A stretch of 8,895 nucleotides of DNA from Desulfotomaculum sp. (GCA_021129815.1 JAJOKN010000135.1:1-8895), one strand, 5' to 3'. Shown: positions 1-6,767, counted from the first letter of the stretch. The notes: generated from the sequence alone by a model not told the origin. Made by a program: numbers and translations.

Positions 1-17
1 AAAAGGAAGAGGTTAAA

Positions 18-1277
18 ATGCAAAGATTTTATGAAGAACTTTCAAGGGAAATTAAAGAACTAAAAGAAAATTCTTTATTTCGCGAACATGTAATAATTGA
101 ATCCAAAGCAACTACGCCGTGGATTTATGTAAACAATCAAAAGCTTTTAAACCTTGCAAGCAACAACTACTTAGGGCTTGCTGACAGCAAGCTTCTAGTA
201 GAAAGATCAATAGAAATGCTTAAAAAATACGGCGCAAGCGCTGCGAGCTCAAGAATGGTGTGTGGCACGCTAAAACTGCACGTGGAGGTAGAAAAAAGCT
301 TAGCTGAGTTTCAAAAAAAAGAAAGCGCTGTGCTGTTCAACACTGGCTATTGCGCAAATTTAGGAGTAATTCAAGCGCTGGTGAGCAGGGATGACGTGAT
401 ATTCAGCGATAAATTGAATCACGCGAGCATCATAGACGGAGCTGTTTTGAGCAGGGCTGCGCTCAAGAGATACAGGCACTGCGATATGAATCATTTGGAG
501 CACCTGCTCAAAACCACTAACACAAAGGGCAGAAAGCTCATCATCACTGACAGCGTGTTCAGCATGGATGGCGATTTAGCATCACTTAAAGACTTGGTTT
601 ACTTGAAACAAAAGTATGGTGCAATTTTAATGCTGGATGAGGCGCATGCTGAAGGCGTATTCGGCGAAAGCGGCAGAGGCCTTGCAGAACATTTTGGAGC
701 TGAAGAAGAAGTGGATATTCACCTGGGCACATTGGGAAAAGCTTTTGGCTGTTTTGGAGCGTATGTGTGCGGCAAAAGAGTTTTAATCGATTACTTGAAA
801 AACAAGTGCCGTTCTTTCATCTATACTACTGCGCTGCCACCAGCGGTGCTGGGCAGTATATTAGCAGCGCTTGAAATCATAAGGGGAGAAAAAGGCAAAA
901 GCCTAAGGCAGAGCCTGCATGCAAAGTCCAATGCTGTGCGTAAGAAATTAAAAGAAATGGGATTTGACACTTTGGGAAGCCAAAGTCAGATAATACCAAT
1001 AGTAATACCTGGCAATGAAAATGTGTGTGAATTCAGCAAAAAGCTTTTAGATAGCGGAGTGCTCGCTGTAGCTATTAGGCATCCCACAGTTCCGAAGAAC
1101 ACTGAAAGAGTAAGAATTTCGCTTATGGCAACTCATAAAGATGAGGATTTGGAATTTGCGCTTAGGAAAATATCAACTATTATTGGGAGCCATTTAAGAG
1201 GTGAGGAGCAGGGTTTTTGTGTCAAAAAGAGTGATATTTATATGCGGCTGGGCTTATCGTTCATCAATTTGGCATAA
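18..1277 (+). CDS. bioF: 8-amino-7-oxononanoate synthase (KAPA synthase), BioF
   Basis: This PLP-dependent enzyme condenses pimeloyl-ACP (or -CoA) with L-alanine to give KAPA and CO2, the first step of biotin ring assembly, in the cytoplasm. The protein has 419 residues. It shows the alpha-oxoamine synthase hallmarks: NLASNNYLGLA at 45-55, LNHASIIDG around H135 (PLP-stacking His), the DEAH aspartate at 207-210, and GTLGKAF with the Schiff-base lysine K241. The late block RHPTVP...RVRISLMATH is typical of BioF; the usual second residue of the IRPPTVP motif is His here. The NLASNNYLGL wording and the biotin neighbours favour BioF over the related 2-amino-3-ketobutyrate CoA ligase. The ATG has an upstream GGAAGAGG. 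Family members usually end near residue 385-395, but this frame runs about 25 residues further, over the start of the next gene; the tail (GEEQGFCVKKSDIY...) looks like out-of-frame reading of that gene. Family assignment is very secure. Confidence 0.95.
   Translation: MQRFYEELSREIKELKENSLFREHVIIESKATTPWIYVNNQKLLNLASNNYLGLADSKLLVERSIEMLKKYGASAASSRMVCGTLKLHVEVEKSLAEFQKKESAVLFNTGYCANLGVIQALVSRDDVIFSDKLNHASIIDGAVLSRAALKRYRHCDMNHLEHLLKTTNTKGRKLIITDSVFSMDGDLASLKDLVYLKQKYGAILMLDEAHAEGVFGESGRGLAEHFGAEEEVDIHLGTLGKAFGCFGAYVCGKRVLIDYLKNKCRSFIYTTALPPAVLGSILAALEIIRGEKGKSLRQSLHAKSNAVRKKLKEMGFDTLGSQSQIIPIVIPGNENVCEFSKKLLDSGVLAVAIRHPTVPKNTERVRISLMATHKDEDLEFALRKISTIIGSHLRGEEQGFCVKKSDIYMRLGLSFINLA
1198..1208 (+). 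promoter_or_regulatory. Ribosome binding site deciding the bioH start
   Basis: The run GAGGTGAGGAG complements the 3' end of 16S rRNA in two registers. The GAGGAG part ends 10 bases before the GTG at 1219, matching the 8-10 base spacing of most other genes here. The alternative GTG at 1201 is embedded in this site and is therefore unlikely to be the start. Confidence 0.6.
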
Positions 1278-1962
1278 ACAGCGTTGCTTTGCTGAAGAAT
1301 ATGAATGCTGCTTTGTGGATTTAGAGGAAATATGTTTAAAGCAGCTTAGCACAAAAGATTGTTTTGATTTTAAAAGCGCTTTGGGTAAAATGCTTGTAGG
1401 TGACTCTGTGGTAGTAGCGTGGTCAATGGGAGCAATTCTCATGCTTGAGTTTTTAGGCGAGCTTTCAAAGAAGTTAAAAGGAGCAGTGCTGGTGTCTGCT
1501 ACCGCGCGCTTTACTCAGGATGAAAATTATGTAGGCATACCTCGAGTTTTGGTAAAGCGCATGATGAAGAATTTAAAATTGGATTCGAACAAAACATTAT
1601 CGCAATTTTATAGGCTTGCCTTCACTGACGAAGAGATAAAAGCTGGCTATTTAGATGAATTGACAGCGCTTCAGAGCAAGTGGAAAAGCTTTGATCGCTT
1701 TTTTTTGCACTCAGCGCTTGAGTATCTCTTAAATGTGGATTTGCGCTCGCAGTTGTGTGCGCTCAATATTGACATACCTGTTGTGCTGGTGCACGGAATT
1801 CACGATGAAATATGTCCTGTGTTTGGATGTGAGTTTTTGGAAAAAAACTTAAACGCAATGAGCATAACCACAGCAAAGATAAATGCTGGGCACATTCCTT
1901 TTTTCACTAAAAGCAATGAGTTCAACGATATTTTACATGAATTTTTGCGAAATTTAAGGTGA
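1219..1962 (+). CDS. bioH: Pimeloyl-ACP methyl ester esterase, BioH-like alpha/beta hydrolase
   Basis: The likely role is to cleave the methyl ester of pimeloyl-ACP methyl ester, ending the BioC-initiated chain and releasing pimeloyl-ACP for BioF. With the GTG at 1219 the protein has 247 residues, close to E. coli BioH (256). Visible features are the N-terminal CGW oxyanion-type turn at 9-11, the nucleophile elbow AWSMG with S69, the acid D196 in HGIHDEICP, and H225 in GHIPFF. The C-terminal part (VDLRSQL...IDIPVVLVHG...AGHIPFFTKSNEF) follows BioH in layout. The elbow AWSMG resembles BioG (DUF452) more than the GWSLGG of BioH, and CGW replaces HGW, so this is a divergent member. A GTG at 1201 would add six residues, but it lies inside the Shine-Dalgarno that serves 1219. 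The gene overlaps the bioF frame by 59 bases and its TGA lies inside the ribosome binding site of bioC. The fold and triad are clear; the exact substrate is inferred from context. Confidence 0.85.
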   Translation: MSKRVIFICGWAYRSSIWHKQRCFAEEYECCFVDLEEICLKQLSTKDCFDFKSALGKMLVGDSVVVAWSMGAILMLEFLGELSKKLKGAVLVSATARFTQDENYVGIPRVLVKRMMKNLKLDSNKTLSQFYRLAFTDEEIKAGYLDELTALQSKWKSFDRFFLHSALEYLLNVDLRSQLCALNIDIPVVLVHGIHDEICPVFGCEFLEKNLNAMSITTAKINAGHIPFFTKSNEFNDILHEFLRNLR

Positions 1963-1963
1963 T
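1956..1963 (+). promoter_or_regulatory. Ribosome binding site for the TTG start of bioC, overlapping the bioH stop
   Basis: AAGGTGAT matches the AGGTGAT portion of a consensus Shine-Dalgarno and ends five bases before the TTG at 1969. The TGA of bioH (1960-1962) is part of the site, an arrangement that favours termination-reinitiation coupling. Confidence 0.65.
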
Positions 1964-1968
1964 TTAAT

Positions 1969-2796
1969 TTGAATCAGGGGATAAATAAAGAGCTGGTTAA
2001 AAAGAGGTTTTCACATGCAGCCAAAAGCTATGACGATTACGCAGTAGTCCAAAAGAGCATGGCAAAAAAGCTCATTTGTTTGCTTAAAGAAGAAAAGGCA
2101 CTGCACACTGCCAGGAGAATTTTAGAAATAGGGTGCGGCACTGGGTACTTTACAGCATGTCTTTTAAAGCATTTGGCTGATAAAAAGCTTAAAGATAACA
2201 AAATTCTCATCACTGACATTTCAGAGGAAATGCTGTATATGTGCAAAGAACGCATGAAAGCTCACGGTTTTGCGCTTGATAACATGGATTTTATGCAGTT
2301 AGATGGAGAAAACATAGCTTTGACTGATATAGACTTAATCGTTGCAAATGCAGTGTTTCAGTGGTTTAACGATTTGAAAAGCGCTTTATTCAACTACAAC
2401 AAGTGTTTGAATAAAGGCGGCAGCATATTTTTTGCTACCTTTGCCAGCAAAACTTTCAATGAAATTCACAGCGCTTTTAATAACACCGTTTGCAGCAAAA
2501 AAAGATTTAAAATAGGTCAGAGATTTGTAAGCGCAGAGGATATTGGATTGTTCATGAGAGAGAGCGGTTTTGCTGACGTCAAAGTGTTGAACGAATTTAA
2601 GCGTCAGCACTTTAAAAACCCAAGAGAGCTGTTCAAAGCAATAAAGAAAATCGGAGCATCGAATGCGTGCGAAGTGAGTTATTTGGGCAAACAGTGCTAC
2701 AAAGAATTTATCGAGTACTACAGCAAAAACTTTTCAGATGAGCAGGGAGTTTACTGCACTTATGAAATCATATACTGTTATGGGAGGAAGATGTAA
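1969..2796 (+). CDS. bioC: Malonyl-[ACP] O-methyltransferase, BioC
   Basis: BioC methylates the free carboxyl of malonyl-ACP with S-adenosylmethionine, so that the fatty acid synthesis enzymes accept it as a primer. After two elongation rounds the product is pimeloyl-ACP methyl ester, the substrate of BioH. The protein has 275 residues. The class I SAM-methyltransferase motif I is ILEIGCGTGYF with GCGTG at 55-59, and the acidic end of strand 2 is D83 in ITDIS. The motif ANAVFQWFND at 126-135 is characteristic of BioC rather than of other SAM methyltransferases, as is the N-terminal KKRFSHAAKSYDDYA, which matches the BioC start pattern. The start is TTG, preceded by AAGGTGAT that contains the bioH stop codon, so translation is probably coupled. 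Only six bases separate the two reading frames. The BioH-like and BioA genes on either side support the assignment. Confidence 0.92.
   Translation: MNQGINKELVKKRFSHAAKSYDDYAVVQKSMAKKLICLLKEEKALHTARRILEIGCGTGYFTACLLKHLADKKLKDNKILITDISEEMLYMCKERMKAHGFALDNMDFMQLDGENIALTDIDLIVANAVFQWFNDLKSALFNYNKCLNKGGSIFFATFASKTFNEIHSAFNNTVCSKKRFKIGQRFVSAEDIGLFMRESGFADVKVLNEFKRQHFKNPRELFKAIKKIGASNACEVSYLGKQCYKEFIEYYSKNFSDEQGVYCTYEIIYCYGRKM
2782..2788 (+). promoter_or_regulatory. Ribosome binding site deciding the TTG start of bioA
   Basis: GGGAGGA lies within the last codons of bioC, nine bases before the TTG at 2798. It argues for this start over the in-frame ATG at 2738, which has no comparable site and would extend the protein beyond the family's normal N-terminus. 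Confidence 0.7.
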
Positions 2797-2797
2797 A

Positions 2798-4186
2798 TTG
2801 AATTATAGCAAGGAAGAACTTTTAAAGTGGGATATAGAATATGTGTGGCATCCGTTTACACAGATGAAGGAGTACTGTTCTGAAGAGATACTGATGATAG
2901 AAAGAGGAGAAGGTTGTTATCTCTGGGATATAGATGGAAATAAGTATATAGATGCAGTTTCATCTATATGGCTGAATGTGCACGGCCACAACCGCAAGGA
3001 GATAAACGAAGCTGTAAAGAAGCAAATCGATTTAGTTGCTCATTCTACGCTTTTAGGACAAGCTAACGTGCCTTCAACGGTTCTTGCCAAGAAGCTCATC
3101 CACATTGCTCCAAAGGGGCTTAAAAAGGTATTTTATTCCGACAATGGATCTACTTCTGTGGAGGTGGCTTTGAAGCTTGCATTTCAATACTGGCAGCAAA
3201 AGGGCGAAAAATACAAGAGCAAAACTAAGTTCATTTCTCTAAAGAGGGGTTATCACGGGGATACTATAGGTTCTGTGTCTGTCGGAGGAGTGGATTTATT
3301 TCATTCCATTTTTTCGCCGCTTTTATTTAAGGGGTACAAAGTGGATGTGCCATATTGCTACCGATGTGCGCTGAACCTTTCGTATGACACATGCAGTTTA
3401 GCCTGTACACAACAGGTGAAACAGATTATGGAAAAACACAGCGAAGAAATAGCAGCTTTTATAATGGAACCAGAGGTAATCGCTGCTGGAGGAATTATAA
3501 CCGTTCCAAGAGGATATTTGAAGAGAATAAGAGAGCTATGTGATGAGCACAACATATTGCTCATATTGGATGAAGTAGCTGTGGGTTTTGGACGCACAGG
3601 AAAGATGTTCGCATGCGAACACGAAGATGTATCGCCAGACTTACTCTGCTTATCTAAAGGGATAACAGGGGGATACATGCCTTTTGCAGCTACGCTCACC
3701 ACAGATGAGATATATGAGGCATTTTGGGGCGATGAAACTTTGAAGTTCACTCATGGACACTCATATACTGGAAATCAGCTGGGCTGCGCTGCAGCGCTGG
3801 CAAATCTAGAAATTTTTGAAAAAGAAAATCTAATCGCTGCAATTCAGCCTAAAATAGAGCATTTGAAAAAACTGCTTGAAAAGTTCTGGGAGATAGAAAA
3901 TGTAGGGGATATAAGGCAAAGGGGCTTTATGGTGGGAATTGAACTCGTGGAAGATAGAAAGACTAAAAAACCCTTTGCGTTTGAAAAACGGCTTGGGCAC
4001 AGGGTCATAATGGAAGCAAGAAAGCACGGGCTCATCTTAAGACCAATTGTAGATGTGATTGAAATTGTACCTATGCTGTGTGTGAGTGAAGAAGAACTTT
4101 CTTTCATCTGTGAAAAGACATTTGAATCCATAAAGGCAGTGTTAAAACAAGTAAAAACAAAAAATAAAAAAATAATATCACAATAG
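2798..4186 (+). CDS. bioA: Adenosylmethionine--8-amino-7-oxononanoate aminotransferase (DAPA synthase), BioA
   Basis: BioA transfers an amino group to KAPA, giving 7,8-diaminopelargonate; S-adenosylmethionine is the usual donor, though some Gram-positive enzymes use lysine, and the sequence alone does not settle which. With the TTG at 2798 the protein has 462 residues. It is a class III PLP aminotransferase: WHPFTQM at 17-23, DAVSSIWLNVHGH at 52-64, YSDNGSTSVEVALK at 113-126, GYHGDT at 151-156, ILDEVAVGFGRTG with D258, the PLP lysine K287 in LSKGIT, and HGHSYTGN further on. An upstream ATG at 2738 in the same frame lies inside bioC and would add 20 unrelated residues. The TTG has GGGAGGA ending nine bases upstream and sits one base after the bioC stop. 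Two oddities are visible. The usual EPxVQGAxGM segment reads EPEVIAAGGI (224-233). Four cysteines, C187, C190, C199 and C203, form a small cluster that also occurs, as I recall, in other clostridial/Bacillus-type BioA proteins. Confidence 0.93.
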   Translation: MNYSKEELLKWDIEYVWHPFTQMKEYCSEEILMIERGEGCYLWDIDGNKYIDAVSSIWLNVHGHNRKEINEAVKKQIDLVAHSTLLGQANVPSTVLAKKLIHIAPKGLKKVFYSDNGSTSVEVALKLAFQYWQQKGEKYKSKTKFISLKRGYHGDTIGSVSVGGVDLFHSIFSPLLFKGYKVDVPYCYRCALNLSYDTCSLACTQQVKQIMEKHSEEIAAFIMEPEVIAAGGIITVPRGYLKRIRELCDEHNILLILDEVAVGFGRTGKMFACEHEDVSPDLLCLSKGITGGYMPFAATLTTDEIYEAFWGDETLKFTHGHSYTGNQLGCAAALANLEIFEKENLIAAIQPKIEHLKKLLEKFWEIENVGDIRQRGFMVGIELVEDRKTKKPFAFEKRLGHRVIMEARKHGLILRPIVDVIEIVPMLCVSEEELSFICEKTFESIKAVLKQVKTKNKKIISQ

Positions 4187-4205
4187 CTCAATGTAATATT
4201 GCTAT
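4183..4205 (+). other. Weak imperfect hairpin at the bioA stop codon
   Basis: ATAG and CAAT on the left can pair with ATTG and CTAT on the right around a GTAAT loop, with a two-base CT bulge. The stem is nearly all A-T pairs and no T-run follows at once, so it is not a convincing terminator. It occupies the start of the 68-base bioA-bioB gap. It could protect or process the mRNA between the two genes, or be chance in AT-rich DNA. Confidence 0.25.
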
Positions 4206-4254
4206 CTATTTCAAAATTTTTGCAGCAGTTAAAAAAGGAGAAGGATTTTTACAA

Positions 4255-5217
4255 ATGTCAATAGTAAATGAATTAAGCGCTAAAGTGTTGAGCGGCAAGA
4301 GTTTAAGCTACGATGAAGCAAAAGAGCTTTTGAATATTGAGGGAAACGAAGTCTATGATTTGCTCTTTTTCGCTCACAAAATTAAGCTTAAGTTTATAAA
4401 AAAAGAAGCAGAGTTGTGCGCAATCATACCTGGCAAGGTGGGAAGATGTCCTGAAAACTGCAAGTTTTGCGCGCAGTCTGTACATTACAACACAAATGTG
4501 AAGCTTAAAAAAATTGATGGAAAGAAAATAATACAGAAAGCAATTGAAGTTGAAGCGCAGGGCGTTGAACGCTACTCAATTGTAAACAGCGGTTACAGTC
4601 CAACTGCCAGTGAATTCGAAGAGGTTTTGGACATTTACTCAGAGATAAAAGCCAAAACCAGCTTAAAACTCTGTGCTTCGCTTGGAGTGATAGATGAGGA
4701 AAGAGCAAAAAAGCTTAAAAAAGCAGGTGTAACGAGATACCACCACAATGTAGAAACCAGCAGAAAATTTTATCCCAAAATTTGCACTACCCATAGCTAT
4801 GATAAAAGGCTTAAGACCATAAATGCAGCTAAGAGAGCAGGTATGGAGATATGCTGCGGCGGTATAATTTCGCTTGGAGAAATTGAAGAAGATAGGCTCG
4901 ATATGGCGTTTGAAATAAGGGAGTTAAATCCTGACTCTGTACCTATAAACATACTCACTCCAATTCCCGGCACTCCGCTTGAGAATCAAAAGATCATATC
5001 TCCCATGGAGATACTGAAGACAATAGCGATTTTTAGATTTATTATGCCAGATGTATCGATAAGAATTGCTGGCGGCAGGATAACGGGGCTTAAAGATTTA
5101 CAACCTCTTTTGTTTTTAGCTGGAGCAGACGCTATGATAACTGGAGATTATCTAACTACACATGGACGTAAGATTCTAGACGATGTTGAAATGATAAAAC
5201 ACTTATATCAGCTTTGA
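4255..5217 (+). CDS. bioB: Biotin synthase, BioB (radical SAM; anaerobe-type auxiliary cluster ligands)
   Basis: BioB inserts sulfur into dethiobiotin by radical SAM chemistry, the last step of biotin synthesis. The protein has 320 residues. The CxxxCxxC motif binding the SAM [4Fe-4S] cluster is C65, C69 and C72 (GRCPENCKFC). Further BioB blocks are YHHNVET at 162-168, ICCGGIISLGE around 199-209, VPINILTPIPGTPL at 229-242 and VSIRIAGGR at 267-275. Compared with E. coli BioB, the second-cluster ligands C128, C188 and R260 correspond to C140, C200 and R270. C97 (in RFCMG) corresponds to Ser108 in RYSIV, and a second Cys, C201, follows C200. This is the pattern of clostridial/anaerobe BioB, some of which are reported to use a different auxiliary cluster from the [2Fe-2S] of E. 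coli. The ATG has a strong AAAAAAGGAGAAGG upstream (4231-4244). The gene follows bioA by 68 bases and is probably the last of the biotin transcript. Confidence 0.96.
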   Translation: MSIVNELSAKVLSGKSLSYDEAKELLNIEGNEVYDLLFFAHKIKLKFIKKEAELCAIIPGKVGRCPENCKFCAQSVHYNTNVKLKKIDGKKIIQKAIEVEAQGVERYSIVNSGYSPTASEFEEVLDIYSEIKAKTSLKLCASLGVIDEERAKKLKKAGVTRYHHNVETSRKFYPKICTTHSYDKRLKTINAAKRAGMEICCGGIISLGEIEEDRLDMAFEIRELNPDSVPINILTPIPGTPLENQKIISPMEILKTIAIFRFIMPDVSIRIAGGRITGLKDLQPLLFLAGADAMITGDYLTTHGRKILDDVEMIKHLYQL

Positions 5218-5243
5218 CAACACTTTTATTGCTCTGGTAAAAT
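5214..5243 (+). promoter_or_regulatory. Probable sigma-70/sigma-A promoter for pabB-pabC
   Basis: A perfect -35 TTGACA (5214-5219) overlaps the bioB TGA stop. After 18 bases comes the -10 TAAAAT (5238-5243, five of six consensus bases), preceded by the extended TG element at 5235-5236. Transcription would start near 5250, leaving a leader of about 50 bases before pabB. The box is flanked by AACACT (5219-5224) and its inverted copy AGTGTT (5253-5258), and by a direct repeat TTTTATTG (5224-5231, 5243-5250); whether these bind a regulator is unknown. Confidence 0.7.
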
Positions 5244-5280
5244 TTTATTGATAGTGTTCTTTATCTTTTGAAGCAAATAT

Positions 5281-5296
5281 CCTTGTAAACACAAGG
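5281..5296 (+). promoter_or_regulatory. Small hairpin covering the pabB Shine-Dalgarno
   Basis: CCTTGT and ACAAGG form a perfect six-base inverted repeat around an AAAC loop. The right arm supplies the AAGG of the pabB Shine-Dalgarno AAGGCGG (5293-5299), so folding would partly hide the ribosome binding site. With such a short stem it may only modestly lower translation or help define the mRNA 5' region. It could also be a dyad for a DNA-binding protein. Confidence 0.4.
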
Positions 5297-5303
5297 CGGT
5301 ATA

Positions 5304-6767
5304 ATGATGGGCATTGATTTAGTTACATACTCTTGCAGCTTAAATTCTTCAACTGAAGAAATATTTGAAAAGCTAAAAGCTATACCGTACGGTTTTTTAC
5401 TGGATACTTCACTTGAAGTCAAAGGGCTTGGGCATTTTAGCTTTTTGGGTGCAGATCCCTTTATGATAGTCAAATCTAAAGATGGTGTTACCGAGCTCTT
5501 TGCAAAGGATGATCAAAATAGCTATAAAAAATTGGATACCTTCCACTCAAACCCTCTGGAAGTTTTAAAGCAGCTTGCAAAGCAATATGCGCTTGATTTC
5601 AAGAGCTTGGATTCTGAATTAAAAGGAATACCGCTTATAGGCGGCATGGTGGGGTTTTTCAGCTACGATTTTGGCAGGCAGCTTGAAAACATACCTGATA
5701 TAGCTCTTGACCACTTAAACACGCCGGATTTTGTGTTTGGGCTTTATGATGTGATAATTGCTGTTGATAATAAGGAAAAAAAGCTTACGATTATATCTAC
5801 AGGCTTTGAAGAAAGTGGCAAAAGGACTCTAAAAAGAGCAAGTGAGAGAATGAAGTGGGCAAAAGATATAATTAAAGTACAAAAGGTGGAAGTTGAAAAA
5901 CCTTTAACTGAAAAATTTAGTGTTTTAAGTGAACTAAAGTCAAACTTCACAAAAGAAGAATACGAAAGAGCAGTTAAAAGAGCGATAGAACACATACTAT
6001 GCGGCGACATATTTCAAGTTAACCTGTCTCAAAGGTTTAATTTATCAGCAAACATTGAAGGCTTTGACCTTTACAAGAGGTTGAAAAAAATAAACCCTTC
6101 TCCTATGGCAGCGTACTTGAATTTTGGAGATTTTGAGATTATATCTTCTTCGCCAGAGAGATTTTTAAAACTAGATGCTGATAGGATAGTTGAAACCTGT
6201 CCTATAAAAGGCACAAGGCCTAGAGGAGAGAACAAAAGCGAGGATGAAAAAAACTACATTGAGTTAAAAAACAGTTTAAAGGACAGAGCAGAGCTTACAA
6301 TGATAATCGACTTGGAAAGAAATGACCTAGGCAAAGTGTGTGAAGTTGGAACCATAGGAGTTGAAGACTGCTTTAGAATTGAAACTTATCCAACTGTGTT
6401 TCACTTGGTAGCTACTGTCACAGGCAAGTTAAGTGAAGATAAGGATTTTTTTGATTTAATAGCTGCCACATTTCCAGGCGGTTCGATAACAGGTGCACCT
6501 AAAATAAAAGCGATGGAAATAATCGAACGGTTGGAACCAGTGCGGAGGGGTGTTTACACAGGTTCTATAGGATATATCAGCTTTGATGGCAGAGCAGATT
6601 TCAACATTGCTATAAGGACAATTGTAAAAAAAGGAAGAAATTATTACTTTCATGTAGGTGGGGGACTGACTTGTGACTCGGATCCAGAAGCAGAGTATTT
6701 TGAAACGCTGGACAAAGCCAAAGCCTTGATTGAAGCACTGGGATTAAAAAAGGAGAATAAAATATGA
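5304..6767 (+). CDS. pabB: Aminodeoxychorismate synthase component I, PabB
   Basis: PabB converts chorismate plus ammonia to 4-amino-4-deoxychorismate, the precursor of p-aminobenzoate and folate; the ammonia normally comes from the PabA glutaminase. The protein has 487 residues: an anthranilate synthase-type N-terminal domain (about 5-160, with FLLDTS at 31-36) and a chorismate-binding domain (about 215-475). Chorismate-domain motifs are SSSPERFLKL at 281-290, PIKGTRPRG at 300-308, DRAELTMIIDLERNDLG at 327-343, FPGGSITGAPK at 390-400 and VGGGLTCDSDPEAEY at 451-465. K302 in PIKGT corresponds to the PabB catalytic lysine; anthranilate synthase TrpE normally has PIAGT, which argues firmly for PabB. 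The ATG at 5304 is followed at once by another at 5307, which sits a little better spaced from AAGGCGG; the two differ by one residue. It has its own promoter and overlaps pabC by four bases. No pabA is adjacent. Confidence 0.93.
   Translation: MMGIDLVTYSCSLNSSTEEIFEKLKAIPYGFLLDTSLEVKGLGHFSFLGADPFMIVKSKDGVTELFAKDDQNSYKKLDTFHSNPLEVLKQLAKQYALDFKSLDSELKGIPLIGGMVGFFSYDFGRQLENIPDIALDHLNTPDFVFGLYDVIIAVDNKEKKLTIISTGFEESGKRTLKRASERMKWAKDIIKVQKVEVEKPLTEKFSVLSELKSNFTKEEYERAVKRAIEHILCGDIFQVNLSQRFNLSANIEGFDLYKRLKKINPSPMAAYLNFGDFEIISSSPERFLKLDADRIVETCPIKGTRPRGENKSEDEKNYIELKNSLKDRAELTMIIDLERNDLGKVCEVGTIGVEDCFRIETYPTVFHLVATVTGKLSEDKDFFDLIAATFPGGSITGAPKIKAMEIIERLEPVRRGVYTGSIGYISFDGRADFNIAIRTIVKKGRNYYFHVGGGLTCDSDPEAEYFETLDKAKALIEALGLKKENKI

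Noticed and set aside
18..1277. 2-amino-3-ketobutyrate CoA ligase (Kbl)
   Set aside because: The motif wording and the unbroken biotin gene context fit BioF; no threonine dehydrogenase gene is nearby.
2738..2797. Upstream ATG start for bioA
   Set aside because: It lies inside bioC, would add residues foreign to the family and lacks a good ribosome binding site; TTG at 2798 has GGGAGGA upstream.
3358..3750. Antisense open frame of 130 codons within bioA
   Set aside because: It lies wholly opposite a well-conserved aminotransferase, has no family-like motifs and no ribosome binding site that stands out. The other antisense frames are likewise shadows.
4183..4205. Rho-independent terminator between bioA and bioB
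   Set aside because: The stem is short, AT-only apart from two pairs, bulged, and not followed by a T-run.
5219..5258. AACACT/AGTGTT as an mRNA stem-loop or terminator
   Set aside because: A six-base stem with a 28-base loop is too weak. If it means anything it would be as a DNA operator, mentioned under the promoter.
5283..5290. TTGTAAAC resembling a BirA operator half-site before pabB
   Set aside because: No matching GTTTACAA half lies at the usual spacing downstream, and the gene behind it is not a biotin gene. It is better explained as part of the CCTTGT/ACAAGG hairpin.
5304..6767. Anthranilate synthase component I (TrpE) instead of PabB
   Set aside because: PIKGT with the lysine typical of PabB replaces the PIAGT of TrpE, and a pabC gene follows rather than trpG or trpD.
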